From Streptomyces sp. NRRL B-3428 (GTDB lineage: Bacteria > Actinomycetota > Actinomycetes > Streptomycetales > Streptomycetaceae): a DNA stretch of 64,000 nucleotides. The notes under the pieces are model-generated. The model saw only the letters and a list, made by a program, of their open reading frames with translations, did not search any database and had not been told where the DNA came from. Each line of letters opens with the position of its first letter. Positions within the stretch are counted from its first letter, which is position 1. Where the stretch lies: contig JOGW01000007.1 in assembly GCA_000721375.1 (NCBI GenBank), forward strand, positions 124,001 to 188,000. The letters are read 5' to 3'. Shown piece by piece: positions 26,553 to 36,912 of this stretch. Position numbers and translations under genes: made by a program.

Positions 26553-27584
26553 ATGGCGAATCAGTACCGCACCACCGCGGCCCCCCTGGGGGAGGGGGCC
26601 GCGGGCCCGCGCGTGGAAGACAAGGTGAGCCCCCCGCCGAGCGCCAAGGAACTCAAGGCGCGGATGTGGCGCAGCCGGCGCTATCGCTGGGACATGAAGT
26701 TCAGTCCGTATGCGATGCTCTCGCCGTTCTTCCTCTTCTTCCTGGCCTTCGGGCTCTTCCCGCTGCTCTACACCGGCTGGGCCTCTTTGCACCGGGTCTC
26801 GCTGACCGATCCGAACCACATGGAATGGGTCGGGCTGCGGAACTTCACCCGGCTCCTTGAGGACGAGTTCTTCTGGAACGCTCTGAAGAACACCGTCACC
26901 ATCGGCCTGATCTCCACGGTCCCGCAGCTGCTCATGGCACTGGGCATCGCGCATCTGCTCAACTACAAGCTGCGCGGCTCCTGGTTCTTCCGGGTCGCGG
27001 CCCTCACCCCGTACGCGACCTCGGTGGCCGCGGCCACGCTGGTCTTCGTGCTCCTCTACGGACGCGACTACGGGATGATCAACTGGGGTCTCGGCCAGAT
27101 CGGCATCGACAACATCGACTGGAAGAACGGGACCTGGACCTCCCAGCTCGCGGTCTCCTCGATCGTGATCTGGCGCTGGACGGGCTACAACGCGCTGATC
27201 TATCTGGCCGCGATGCAGTCCATCCCCAATGATCTGTACGAGTCCGCGGCCATCGACGGCGCCTCGCGCTGGCAGCAGTTCTTCCACGTCACGCTGCCTT
27301 CGCTGCGGCCCACGATCCTGTTCACCTGCGTGGTCTCGACGATCGGGGCGACGCAACTCTTCGGTGAGCCGCTCCTGTTCAACGACGGGGCCTCGCCGAC
27401 CGGCGGTCCGGACCACCAGTTCCAGACGCTGGGGCTCTATCTGTACGAGCAGGGCTGGGTGAACCTCAATCTCGGCCGTGCCTCGGCCATCGCCTGGGCG
27501 ATGTTCCTGATCCTCCTGGTGATCGCCGCGGTCAACTGGCTGCTCGCCCGCAGGTTGCGCAAGAGCGAAGGGAGCGCCCGATGA
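26553..27584 (+). CDS. cebF: CebF, ABC sugar permease
   Basis: A 343-residue inner-membrane permease with six hydrophobic spans after a 50-residue polar tail. The EAA loop YESAAIDGASRWQQFFHVTL (about residue 230) is the contact site for the ATPase. It starts at the base after the cebE stop and overlaps cebG by four bases, so the three genes are one operon. It pairs with CebG to form the channel for cello-oligosaccharides. Confidence 0.93.
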   Translation: MANQYRTTAAPLGEGAAGPRVEDKVSPPPSAKELKARMWRSRRYRWDMKFSPYAMLSPFFLFFLAFGLFPLLYTGWASLHRVSLTDPNHMEWVGLRNFTRLLEDEFFWNALKNTVTIGLISTVPQLLMALGIAHLLNYKLRGSWFFRVAALTPYATSVAAATLVFVLLYGRDYGMINWGLGQIGIDNIDWKNGTWTSQLAVSSIVIWRWTGYNALIYLAAMQSIPNDLYESAAIDGASRWQQFFHVTLPSLRPTILFTCVVSTIGATQLFGEPLLFNDGASPTGGPDHQFQTLGLYLYEQGWVNLNLGRASAIAWAMFLILLVIAAVNWLLARRLRKSEGSAR

Positions 27585-28489
27585 GCGCCACCGTCACCGA
27601 CCGGGTGACCAAGGACGAGCGGCGGCGCGGTGCGGTGAGCTCGAAGCCTCGGCGGAGCAAGGCCGGAAAGACGCTGCACGGCGGCAAGTGGACCTACCTC
27701 GTCCTGATCGTCGTCACCGCGCTCTCGCTCTTCCCGCTGGTGTGGACGGCCATCGCGGCGTCGCGCAACAACGAGCGGCTCGCGCAGACCCCGCCCCCGT
27801 TCTGGTTCGGCGGCAATCTCTTCAAGAACCTCGAGATCGCCTGGACCGACGCCAACATGGGTACGGCACTGCTCAACACCACGATCGTGGCGAGCATTTC
27901 GGCCGCGGGGACCGTGTTCATCTCGACGCTGGCCGGCTTCGCCTTCGCCAAACTGCGGTTCCGCTGGAAGAACTTCCTGCTCTTCTTCGTGATCGCCACG
28001 ATGATGGTGCCGCCTCAGCTCAGCGTGGTACCGCTGTATCAGCTGATCGCCGAGCTGTCCTGGACCGATCAGCTGCAGGCCGTGATCTTCCCCTTCTTCG
28101 TCTGCGCCTTCGGGGTGTTCTTCATGCGCCAGTACCTGGTGCAGGCGCTGCCGAACGAGCTGATCGAAGCGGCGCGGGTGGACGGCGCGAGCAGTGTGCG
28201 CGTGCTGTGGCACGTGGTGTTCCCCGCGGCCCGTCCGGCCATGGCGGTCCTGGGCATGCTCACCTTCGTGCAGGCCTGGAACGACTTCTTCTGGCCGATC
28301 ATCGCCCTGACGCAGAACGGCAGTCCGACCGTGCAGGTCGCTCTGACCGGTCTGGGGCGCGGCTATATCCCCGACCAGTCGGTGATCATGGCGGGCGCGC
28401 TGCTCGGCACACTGCCGCTGCTCCTCGCCTTCGTCGTGTTCGGCAAGCAGATCGTGGGCGGAATCATGCAGGGAGCCGTCAAGGGCTGA
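27581..28489 (+). CDS. cebG: CebG, ABC sugar permease
   Basis: A 302-residue second permease with six membrane spans and the EAA motif [20 protein letters not shown] near residue 200. Start ATG overlaps the cebF stop in ATGA, indicating coupled translation. It completes the CebEFG importer. The gap of 88 bases to bglC holds the second CebR box. Confidence 0.93.
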   Translation: MSATVTDRVTKDERRRGAVSSKPRRSKAGKTLHGGKWTYLVLIVVTALSLFPLVWTAIAASRNNERLAQTPPPFWFGGNLFKNLEIAWTDANMGTALLNTTIVASISAAGTVFISTLAGFAFAKLRFRWKNFLLFFVIATMMVPPQLSVVPLYQLIAELSWTDQLQAVIFPFFVCAFGVFFMRQYLVQALPNELIEAARVDGASSVRVLWHVVFPAARPAMAVLGMLTFVQAWNDFFWPIIALTQNGSPTVQVALTGLGRGYIPDQSVIMAGALLGTLPLLLAFVVFGKQIVGGIMQGAVKG

Positions 28490-28564
28490 GCCTTCGGGCT
28501 CGGCCCGCTCCCGTATCGCATTCGCGCCGCAAGACTCCTCAACTCCCCTTTTCCGTACGACGAA

Positions 28565-28577
28565 TGGGAGCGCTCCC

Positions 28578-28578
<1 letters not shown>
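28565..28578. promoter_or_regulatory. CebR box overlapping the bglC ribosome site and start
   Basis: TGGGAGCGCTCCCG matches the CebR operator with one mismatch, at the last base, which is the first base of the bglC GTG start. Its GGGAG is the only good ribosome-binding sequence for bglC, seven bases before the start. Confidence 0.88.
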
Positions 28579-30056
<1,478 letters not shown>

Positions 30057-30073
30057 CGAGCCGGCGCAGAAGT

Positions 30074-30110
30074 GCGCCCCGGCCGGAGAGGGGGAGTCCG
30101 GTCGGGGCGC
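30074..30110. terminator. Terminator after bglC
   Basis: Stem of 14 pairs (GCGCCCCGGCCGGA at 30074-30087 and TCCGGTCGGGGCGC at 30097-30110, with one G-T pair) and a nine-base purine loop. It lies between convergent bglC and the chitinase-like gene. Confidence 0.8.
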
Positions 30111-30155
30111 GCTGTCCGAATGAGCTGCTGCGGACGTGATGACCTGCCGCGGGCG

Positions 30156-31616
30156 TTACTTGTAGGCGGCGAACGCCTTCGTGAAGGCCAGCGGCTCCTG
30201 GGCGATCGAGCTGCAGGTCGGCGAGACCGCCGTCGAGCCGCCCTCGCAGGCCTTGTCGCGGGTGCCCGACCACATCGAAAGCCAGCCGAGCCCCTTGGCC
30301 TCGGCGAACTTCACGAGCTGCGTGGCGTCGTCCACCTTGAAGACCTCGGTGGTGACGTCGTTGACGCCGATCATCGGCGTGACGGCCACCGCCTTCCAGG
30401 CCTCCGCGTCGGACAGTCCGAGCACGCCCTTGATCTGCGCCTGTGTGGCGGTCGCGGCCTGCTCGGCGTAGGTGCCCATGTCACCGCTGTACGCGGGCCC
30501 GTAGTCCATCGCCATGATGTTCACCGCGCTGACCGCGACACCGTTCTTCTCGGCGTCCGCGACCAGGTCCACGCCCGGCTGGGTCAGGCCCTCGGGCATG
30601 ACCGGCAGCGTGAACGAGACGTCCAGACCGGGGTGCTGCTTCTGCAGCTTCGCGATCGCCTGGGCGCGGCGGGTGTTGGCGGCCGTGTCGGGCAGCGCCG
30701 CACCCTCGATGTCGAAGTCGACCTTGGTGAGGTCGTAGGCGTCCACGACCTTGCCGTACGCCTGCGCAAGCTCGTCCGCGGAGGAGCAGTTGAGGGCGAG
30801 TTCGCTGCCGGCCGCGCCGCCGAACGACACCCGTACGTCACCGCCCTCGGCCCGCAACGCGCCTATCTGCGCGGCGACCTTGTCGTCGCCGAGCCCGCCC
30901 GTACCGCCCCACAGCGGGGTGCAACTGCCGCTGCCCGCGGTGACGAACGCGAGGTTGAACTCCTTCACGCCGGTCTTCGCCGCCGTGTCCACCAGGTCGA
31001 ACGCCGGGGAGAGCGAGGTGTCGACGAAGGGTGCGAAGCGGGTGGTGGAGGCGGGGGGCGTGGTCGGCCGGCCGGTCTCCGTGGGCTCGGGCGTGGCCGA
31101 GGCGGTGGGCTGTGTGCTCGGCTCGGCGGACTGCGTGGGCTCGGCAGGATCCGTGGGCCCGGGGGCTTCGGTGCTCGGTGCGGGGCCGGCCGGTTCGGCG
31201 CAGTCGGCGCCGTCGATGGTGCAGGTGGTGGGGTCGGCGCCCGCGCCGGATGCGACGAAGCCGACCGTGATCGACTTACCGGGGGCGAGGTCCTTGTCCC
31301 AGGCCGCGGGGTGCACGGTGACGTGGCCGTCCTTCGCGGTGTGATCGCCGTTCCACAGCGAGCTGAGCTGTGTACCGGCCGGGAGGTCGAACTCCAGGGT
31401 CCAGTCGGACAGCGGCTTGTCGGTGGCGTTGGTGATCTCGTACTGGGCCGTGTAGCCGCCCGACCACTCGCTCGTCTTCGTGTACACCGCCGCGGGCCCT
31501 GCGGCCTGGGCCGTACCCGAGAACACGATCACCGCGGTGCCGACGGCCGCGGCGGCCACGACCGCCCCGATCGCCTTCGCCCTGCCACTGAGTGTGCGCC
31601 GGTGCGTGTTGCCCAT
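30156..31616 (-). CDS. Secreted chitinase-like protein, CBM2 plus GH18
   Basis: A 486-residue secreted protein. Signal peptide about residues 1-37 (GAVVAAAAVGTAVIVFSGTA). Residues 40-140 form a CBM2 carbohydrate-binding domain (TSEWSGGYTAQYEITNATDK, LSSLWNGDHTAKDG). A Pro/Thr/Ser/Glu linker of about 50 residues follows, then the GH18 barrel. The active-site strand reads TKVDFDIEG: the two inner Asp and the catalytic Glu of DGxDxDxE are kept, but the first Asp and Gly are not. It probably degrades chitin, linking to the hexosaminidase at 11261. ATG at 31616 is used with AGAGG upstream. Confidence 0.88.
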   Translation of the reverse strand: MGNTHRRTLSGRAKAIGAVVAAAAVGTAVIVFSGTAQAAGPAAVYTKTSEWSGGYTAQYEITNATDKPLSDWTLEFDLPAGTQLSSLWNGDHTAKDGHVTVHPAAWDKDLAPGKSITVGFVASGAGADPTTCTIDGADCAEPAGPAPSTEAPGPTDPAEPTQSAEPSTQPTASATPEPTETGRPTTPPASTTRFAPFVDTSLSPAFDLVDTAAKTGVKEFNLAFVTAGSGSCTPLWGGTGGLGDDKVAAQIGALRAEGGDVRVSFGGAAGSELALNCSSADELAQAYGKVVDAYDLTKVDFDIEGAALPDTAANTRRAQAIAKLQKQHPGLDVSFTLPVMPEGLTQPGVDLVADAEKNGVAVSAVNIMAMDYGPAYSGDMGTYAEQAATATQAQIKGVLGLSDAEAWKAVAVTPMIGVNDVTTEVFKVDDATQLVKFAEAKGLGWLSMWSGTRDKACEGGSTAVSPTCSSIAQEPLAFTKAFAAYK

Positions 31617-31809
31617 GAGCTGCCTGCCTCTGCTGTACGTGGGGGGTGGGTGCGGCAGCACGCTAGCGATCTCGGATCCGGCAAATCGGGCGAGGCGGGC
31701 GGGAGTTGAGGTTCTTAGGGCGGCGTTAAGGAAGGCATCGGGAGTGATTAATGGTGCGGGAGTGAATAGGGGGATTCGCGCAGCTCACGAGGGGAGCGGC
31801 CCATGCGGC

Positions 31810-33210
31810 TCACACCCCGGACGGGCTGGCCGGCTGCCCCTTCCGGCGCCGCCGCACGGCGGTCCCCCGGTGCCTGCGCCGGCCCTCGGTCGGACGGCGG
31901 CCGTCGAGCTGGATCCAGATCCTGACCTCCGTACCGCCGAGCACGGAGGAACCGATCCGCAGATCGCCGCCGGTCGCCTCGGCCATCTGCCGCACGATGT
32001 CCAGACCGAGCCCGGTCGAGCCGTCCGCGCCCGATCCGCCGCCGCGCCTGAGCGCCGCCTCGGGGTCGGTGATGCCGGGGCCCGCGTCGGAGACGAGGAC
32101 GATCACCGCGTCCTCGGCGCTGTGCACGTCCACCGCGAAGGCGGTGCCCTCGGCGGTGTGCCGGAAGACGTTGCCGAGCAGGGCGTCGAGCGCGGCGACC
32201 AGATCGGCGCGGGCCACCGGGATGCGTACCGGCTGATCGACCCCCGCGACCCGCACCTTGCGCGCCTCGTCCTCGGCGAGCGCCGACCAGAAGGCCATCC
32301 GCTCACGGATCACCTCGGCCGCGTCGCAGCCGCCGCCCGCACCGGCCGCCGTCTGCGGCTTGGCCTCGCGGGCGGTACGGATGATCGTGTCGACCTCGCG
32401 CTCCAGCTGCTCCACGGCCGAACGCGTCTGATCGGCCGCGGCTCCGTCGCCGAGCGAGGCGGCGTTCAGGCGGAGCACGGTAAGGGGGGTACGCAGCCGG
32501 TGCGAGAGATCGGCCGCCAACTCTCGTTCGTTGGCGAGCAGTTGGACCACCTGGTCGGCCATGGAGTTGAAGGCCACGGCCGCCGACTTGAGTTCGGTGG
32601 GCCCTTCCTCGGGCACGCGTGCGCCGAGCTTCCCCTCGCCGAGGTCGTGTGCGGCGCCCGCGAGACGCTTGGCCGGCTGGATCAGCCGTACGCCGAGCCG
32701 GTCCGCGACCGCCACGGAACCGATGATCAGCGCGACACCCACACCCGCGAGCACCACCCACGCCGTGGTGACTCCGTTGCTGACCTCGCCCTCGGGCACG
32801 AAGATCTCGACGACGGCGTTGCCGCCCGAGCTGAGCGCGGTGGGCTGAAGGAGCACGGAGCCGCCGGGCGCCTCGGCGATGAACGCGCGGCTCTTGCGCC
32901 GGGCCGTCTCGACATCGGCGTCCGTCGCGCGCTGCACACCGATCTCGCTCGCGTCCTGCCCGTCGACGGCCGGCAGATGAACGGCCATCCGCCCCTCACC
33001 GCCCGCCTCCGTGATCGCGATGGCGCGCAGCAGCGGGACACGTTCGGTGGTGACGGAGAGCGTGGGCGCGATGTTGGCCGCCTGGCGCTCGGCGTTGGAG
33101 ATGGCACGGTCGCTGGCCATCTCCTTGATGACCAGGGCGAGCGGGACGGCGAAGGCGACGACGACCATCGTGGTGACGGCCAGACACACCTTGACCAGGG
33201 CCCACCTCAC
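31810..33210 (-). CDS. Two-component sensor histidine kinase
   Basis: A 466-residue membrane kinase. TM1 is near residues 5-28 (LVKVCLAVTTMVVVAFAVPL), an extracytoplasmic sensor of about 110 residues follows, TM2 near 145-168, then a HAMP segment. The phosphoacceptor is in LAADLSHRLRTPLTVLRL. ATP-binding boxes are NVFRHTAEGT, VSDAGPGI and GSTGLGLDIVRQMAEATGG. GTG at 33210 overlaps the response-regulator stop in GTGA. The longer frame up to 33300 is rejected because it lies inside the regulator gene. The C-terminal tail is Arg-rich. The signal is unknown. Confidence 0.92.
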   Translation of the reverse strand: MRWALVKVCLAVTTMVVVAFAVPLALVIKEMASDRAISNAERQAANIAPTLSVTTERVPLLRAIAITEAGGEGRMAVHLPAVDGQDASEIGVQRATDADVETARRKSRAFIAEAPGGSVLLQPTALSSGGNAVVEIFVPEGEVSNGVTTAWVVLAGVGVALIIGSVAVADRLGVRLIQPAKRLAGAAHDLGEGKLGARVPEEGPTELKSAAVAFNSMADQVVQLLANERELAADLSHRLRTPLTVLRLNAASLGDGAAADQTRSAVEQLEREVDTIIRTAREAKPQTAAGAGGGCDAAEVIRERMAFWSALAEDEARKVRVAGVDQPVRIPVARADLVAALDALLGNVFRHTAEGTAFAVDVHSAEDAVIVLVSDAGPGITDPEAALRRGGGSGADGSTGLGLDIVRQMAEATGGDLRIGSSVLGGTEVRIWIQLDGRRPTEGRRRHRGTAVRRRRKGQPASPSGV

Positions 33211-33899
33211 CGCGGGGGCTCCAGCTTCACCCCGACACCGCGCAGGGTGTGCAGATAGCGGGGCTTTGCGGCGGTTTCCCCCAACTTCCTGCGCAGCCAC
33301 GACAGATGTACGTCGATGGTCTGATCGTCCCCGTACGACTGCTGCCAGACCTCGGCGAGCAGTTCCTTGCGCGGGACGACGACTCCGGGCCGGCCGGCGA
33401 GGAAGGCGAGAAGGTCGAACTCGCGCCGGGTGAGGTCGAGCGTCGCGCCGTCGAGGGATGCCTGGCGCCTGAGCGGGTCGATCGCGAGCCCGCCGACCCG
33501 CAGCACGCTGGACACCGTGGCCTCACCGCCACCGGCCGCGCCCGCGCGGCGCAGCACCGCGGCCATCCGGGCCGACAGATGCTCGACCGAGAAGGGCTTG
33601 GTCAGGTAGTCGTCGGCGCCGTCGTTGAGCAGCCGGACGATCTCCGTCTCGTCATCGCGCGCAGTGGCGATGATCACGGGGACATCGGTGATCCCGCGCA
33701 GCATCTTCAGTGCCTCGGCCCCGTCGAGATCGGGCAGACCGAGATCGAGAATGACCACGTCGAAGCGGAAATGAGCGACCTCGCGCAGCGCCTCGAGGGC
33801 CGTCCCGACGCTGCGCACGGTGTGCGAGGCCTCGGTCAGATGCCGGATGAGGGCCGAGCGTACGAACTGGTCGTCCTCGACCACGAGCACACTTGCCAT
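33207..33899 (-). CDS. OmpR-family response regulator
   Basis: A 230-residue regulator. The receiver has VLVVEDDQFVR, the phosphorylated Asp in VVILDLGLPDLDG (about residue 51) and Lys in DYLTKPFS. The C-terminal winged helix (about 130-228) has LDLTRREFDLLAFLAGRPGV and DQTIDVHLSWLRRKL. ATG at 33899 is preferred over 33908. It is the first gene of the pair with the kinase downstream, translationally coupled. Target genes are not evident; the chitinase-like gene follows the kinase in the same direction. Confidence 0.93.
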   Translation of the reverse strand: MASVLVVEDDQFVRSALIRHLTEASHTVRSVGTALEALREVAHFRFDVVILDLGLPDLDGAEALKMLRGITDVPVIIATARDDETEIVRLLNDGADDYLTKPFSVEHLSARMAAVLRRAGAAGGGEATVSSVLRVGGLAIDPLRRQASLDGATLDLTRREFDLLAFLAGRPGVVVPRKELLAEVWQQSYGDDQTIDVHLSWLRRKLGETAAKPRYLHTLRGVGVKLEPPR

Positions 33900-34044
33900 G
33901 GCCCGCACCGTACGCCATGTGGGGGATGCCGGTCATGGCAGATCACGGAGCCCGTTCCTGACGTCTTACGGACACCCGTCGCCGTACCGGCGTTCCTCGC
34001 ACCCCCGGGACACGCATGGGTCCGATGGGGCAGGATGGCCCGCG

Positions 34045-34629
34045 ATGCGTAGAACTTTCAACGGATTGACCCATGCGGCGGCGTGGACATGCGCCACCGG
34101 AGCGGCGGTGACGCTGTCCTGGTGGGGGGTGCACACCGTGATGTCCGGAACGGCCTACGACCCCCCGAAAGCACTGCCGTTGACCGCTTCGCAGGAGACG
34201 ACACAGCAGGCGGCGGACCCCAAGGCGACCTCGTCGACACAGCGCCCGAAGAAGCCCTCGGAATCCGACGACGGGGACGAGGAGCCCAAGTCGGACAAAC
34301 CCTCCAAGTCATCCGGTACAGAGGGTGATCGGCCGGAATCGACCGGCAGCACGCCCAGCAAGTCGGGCAGTTCGTCCCCCTCGACCTCACAGCCGGCGGG
34401 AGACGTGAAGAGCTACGCGGTCTCCGGCGGCCAGGTGGTCTTCGAAATCCACGCCGACTCCGCCGAGTTGGTCTCCGCGACACCCAAGACGGGCTGGGAG
34501 ATGCAGATCTGGAACCAGGCGGATGCACAGGACTGGATCCGCGTGACGTTCACGCAGGGCACGCGCGAGGTCTCGGTCTACTGCACGTGGCATGAGCATG
34601 CGCCGCAGGTGGAGATCGACGACCCCTAG
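34045..34629 (+). CDS. Secreted or membrane-anchored hypothetical protein with disordered linker
   Basis: A 194-residue protein. Residues 8-30 (GLTHAAAWTCATGAAVTLSW) form a single signal-anchor. Residues 45-120 are a Ser/Lys/Asp/Glu/Pro-rich disordered stretch. The last 75 residues, KSYAVSGGQVVFEIHADSAE and WEMQIWNQADAQDWIRVTFT, form a small beta-rich domain that appears conserved in streptomycetes. I do not recognise a function. It is divergent from the two-component genes with about 145 bases between them, so it could be their target. Confidence 0.75.
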   Translation: MRRTFNGLTHAAAWTCATGAAVTLSWWGVHTVMSGTAYDPPKALPLTASQETTQQAADPKATSSTQRPKKPSESDDGDEEPKSDKPSKSSGTEGDRPESTGSTPSKSGSSSPSTSQPAGDVKSYAVSGGQVVFEIHADSAELVSATPKTGWEMQIWNQADAQDWIRVTFTQGTREVSVYCTWHEHAPQVEIDDP

Positions 34630-34664
34630 GTTCCGGATGGTCCACGGTTCCGGGTGGCCGCCGG

Positions 34665-35153
34665 TCAGCGGTCCGGGAAGTCGGCCAGCTCCAGCTCCCA
34701 CTGACGTACGGCCTCGAGCAGGGCCTCGGGGGCGATCCGCACCTCCACGGCGTACTGGAAGATGCCCAGCCCGTCGTCGCCCTGCTGCCATGGGGGCGCC
34801 GCCTCCATGGACAGGTGGACGCGGACGGTGGCAGTGCCCTCGTCCGCGTCGGCGAGGCCGAAGGCCAGGACCGGTTCGGTGAAGTCCAGGTCTGGTGAGA
34901 GCTCACCGTCGGTGTCGGGTTCAGTCACCGCCACCGTCCCGCCCGCGACCGCGCGCAGCCACCTTGCGAGGCGCCGGGCGTCATGGGTCAGCAGACACGG
35001 GTCGGCAAAGGTCCAGCCGCCTTCGGGAGTCGTCACCGCACCGCCGATGACCAGCCAGTTGTCGTCATACGGGTCCCCACAGACCCCGGGGAACTGATAG
35101 CGCAGCGGGCGGAGTTCGATGCTGTGGGTGTGGTCGCTCAAGAGCACCGTCAC
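34665..35153 (-). CDS. WapI-type immunity protein, apparently without a cognate toxin here
   Basis: A 162-residue cytoplasmic protein from GTG 35153 (GTG 35147 is an alternative). [47 protein letters not shown] and the closing [14 protein letters not shown] are the pattern of the WapI immunity family, which protects against secreted nuclease-type polymorphic toxins. No Rhs, WapA or other toxin gene lies within this window. The gene stands between a secreted protein and a histidine phosphatase with no obvious link to either. Confidence 0.72.
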   Translation of the reverse strand: MTVLLSDHTHSIELRPLRYQFPGVCGDPYDDNWLVIGGAVTTPEGGWTFADPCLLTHDARRLARWLRAVAGGTVAVTEPDTDGELSPDLDFTEPVLAFGLADADEGTATVRVHLSMEAAPPWQQGDDGLGIFQYAVEVRIAPEALLEAVRQWELELADFPDR

Positions 35154-35226
35154 AGGATGGCACGGCCCGCTCGGGGAGGGTCCTACCGGAACGCTCCGGG
35201 TGGGAGGGGCTGTCCAGCCCACAAGC

Positions 35227-35823
35227 TCACCCTTCGAGATGCCCCGTCTCGTTCCACGACTCGATCGCGGGTGCGCCGTAGGCCCAGCCCAGGACCGAGA
35301 GGGAGGTCGGGTTGAGGCGGATACGGGCCGCGAAGTCGAGCGGGAGGCCGAGCCAGCGGGCGCCGATCGAGCGCAGCATGTGGCCGTGGGCGAAGACCAG
35401 CACGTCACGGTCCGCCGAGCGGGCCCACTCGACGACCTCGTCGGCGCGGGCGGAGACCTCGGCGAGGGTCTCGCCCCCGGGGACGCCGTCGCGCCAGATG
35501 AACCAGCCCGGGCGGATCGCCTGGATCTCGGCCGGGGTCATGCCCTCGTACGCCCCGTAATCCCACTCCATGAGGGCGTCCCAGCGCTCCGCACGATCGC
35601 CGAACCCGGCGATCTCGCAGGTCTCGGCCGCCCGTACGAGCGGCGAGGTGCGCACTTCGACCCCCTCGAGGCCGTCGTACGGCGCCCGCCGCAGCCGCTC
35701 CCCGAGCAGCTTCGCCCCGGCCCGCCCCTCGTCGAGCAGGGGGATGTCCGTCCGGCCGGTGTGCTTGCCGGACAGGGACCATGCGGTCTGTCCGTGCCGG
35801 GCCAGGAGGATGCGGGCTGCCAT
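35227..35823 (-). CDS. Histidine phosphatase (phosphoglycerate-mutase superfamily)
   Basis: A 198-residue protein with the RHG catalytic motif at the start, [20 protein letters not shown] (phosphoacceptor His near residue 10), [17 protein letters not shown] with the acid residue, and the second His in [20 protein letters not shown]. It acts on a small phosphorylated compound; a cofactor-dependent mutase role is less likely because of its short length. Translation start at 35823 has GGAG upstream. A purine-rich (pyrimidine-rich in the mRNA sense) stretch lies just beyond. Confidence 0.9.
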   Translation of the reverse strand: MAARILLARHGQTAWSLSGKHTGRTDIPLLDEGRAGAKLLGERLRRAPYDGLEGVEVRTSPLVRAAETCEIAGFGDRAERWDALMEWDYGAYEGMTPAEIQAIRPGWFIWRDGVPGGETLAEVSARADEVVEWARSADRDVLVFAHGHMLRSIGARWLGLPLDFAARIRLNPTSLSVLGWAYGAPAIESWNETGHLEG

Positions 35824-35840
35824 GGGTGCGCTCCAGAGCT

Positions 35841-35895
35841 ACGGAAGAGAAGGGAAGAGAACGGAAGGGAAGGGGGCAGAAGGGAACGGAAGGGA
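35841..35895. repeat. Polypurine / polypyrimidine tract upstream of the phosphatase gene
   Basis: About 55 bases with almost only A and G on the plus strand, built from repeated GGAAGGGAA-type units. It lies in the leader of the minus-strand phosphatase gene, where the mRNA would be C/U-rich. It has mirror-repeat character. Confidence 0.7.
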
Positions 35896-36040
35896 TACGT
35901 GCGGGTACGTAAGGGGTGCGTAGGGGGCGTATCGCCATTGATCGCCTCGCCCCTCCATTCTCGCTCACCCGCGGGCGAGCCACCTCAGGGCGGCGCCCCC
36001 ACGAAAAGCAGCCCTGTCCTCCGGGCGACATAATGACCAG

Positions 36041-36892
36041 ATGGCCAGAAGGAAATCCGCAGCTCAGGCCGTTGTCGAGACGGTCGACGGCGGCCTCGCC
36101 GAGCTGATACCCGATCCGGACCGGCCGCGCGCCTGGACCCTGCTCGTCGACGGCGCACCCCAGTCCCACGTGGACCTCGACAACCCCGCCCACCTGGACT
36201 TCTCCTACCAGCGGCGCCTCGGCCACGTGATCGACCTGATCGCACCGGCCGGCAGGCCCCTGCAGGTCGTGCACCTCGGCGGCGGCGGTTTCACACTGGC
36301 CCGCTATGTCGCGGCCACCCGCCCCCGCTCCTCGCAGCAGATCGTCGAGCGCGACGCGGCCCTCGTCCAACTGGTGCGCCGCGAGCTCCCGTTGGACCCC
36401 ACCGCCCGTATCCGCGTGCGGTCCACCGACGCGCGCGAAGGGCTCGCGAAGATCCCCGAAGGCTGGGCCGACCTGCTGATCGCCGATGTGTTCAGCGCCG
36501 CCCGTACGCCCGCGCACCTCACGAGCGTCGAGTTCCTCGAAGACGTACGCAGGGTGGTCAAACCCGGCGGGCACTACGCCGCCAACCTCGCGGACGGCCC
36601 GCCCCTCGCCCATCTGCGCGGGCAGATCGCCACCGTCGCGGCGGTCTTCCCTGAGCTCGCCCTGGCCATCGACCCGGCGGTGCTGCGCGGCAAGCGCTTC
36701 GGCAACGCGGTGCTCGTCGCCTCGGACATCGAGCTCCCGGTCGCGGAACTCACCCGCCGTATCGCCTCCGACCCGCACCCGGGTCGCGTCGAACACGGCC
36801 GCCCGCTCGCCGACTTCACCGGCGGCGCGACGCCCGTACGGGATGCGGCGGCCGTCGCCTCACCGGCGCCGCCGGCCGGGGTGTTCCGGTAG
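36041..36892 (+). CDS. Spermidine-synthase-like protein (SAM-fold, no membrane part)
   Basis: A 283-residue Rossmann-fold protein related to spermidine synthases. The SAM/decarboxy-SAM loop is VVHLGGGGFTLARYVAAT (about residue 82), followed by the acidic residue in QIVERDAALVQLVRREL and the catalytic-type Asp in ADLLIADVFSAARTPAHLTS. Unlike fused MFS/spermidine synthases of other actinobacteria it has no membrane segments. Gene start ATG 36041, monocistronic. It may make polyamines or act as a methyltransferase; which one cannot be decided. Confidence 0.8.
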   Translation: MARRKSAAQAVVETVDGGLAELIPDPDRPRAWTLLVDGAPQSHVDLDNPAHLDFSYQRRLGHVIDLIAPAGRPLQVVHLGGGGFTLARYVAATRPRSSQQIVERDAALVQLVRRELPLDPTARIRVRSTDAREGLAKIPEGWADLLIADVFSAARTPAHLTSVEFLEDVRRVVKPGGHYAANLADGPPLAHLRGQIATVAAVFPELALAIDPAVLRGKRFGNAVLVASDIELPVAELTRRIASDPHPGRVEHGRPLADFTGGATPVRDAAAVASPAPPAGVFR

Positions 36893-36912
36893 GAGCCGCC
36901 CTCTCGACGAGG

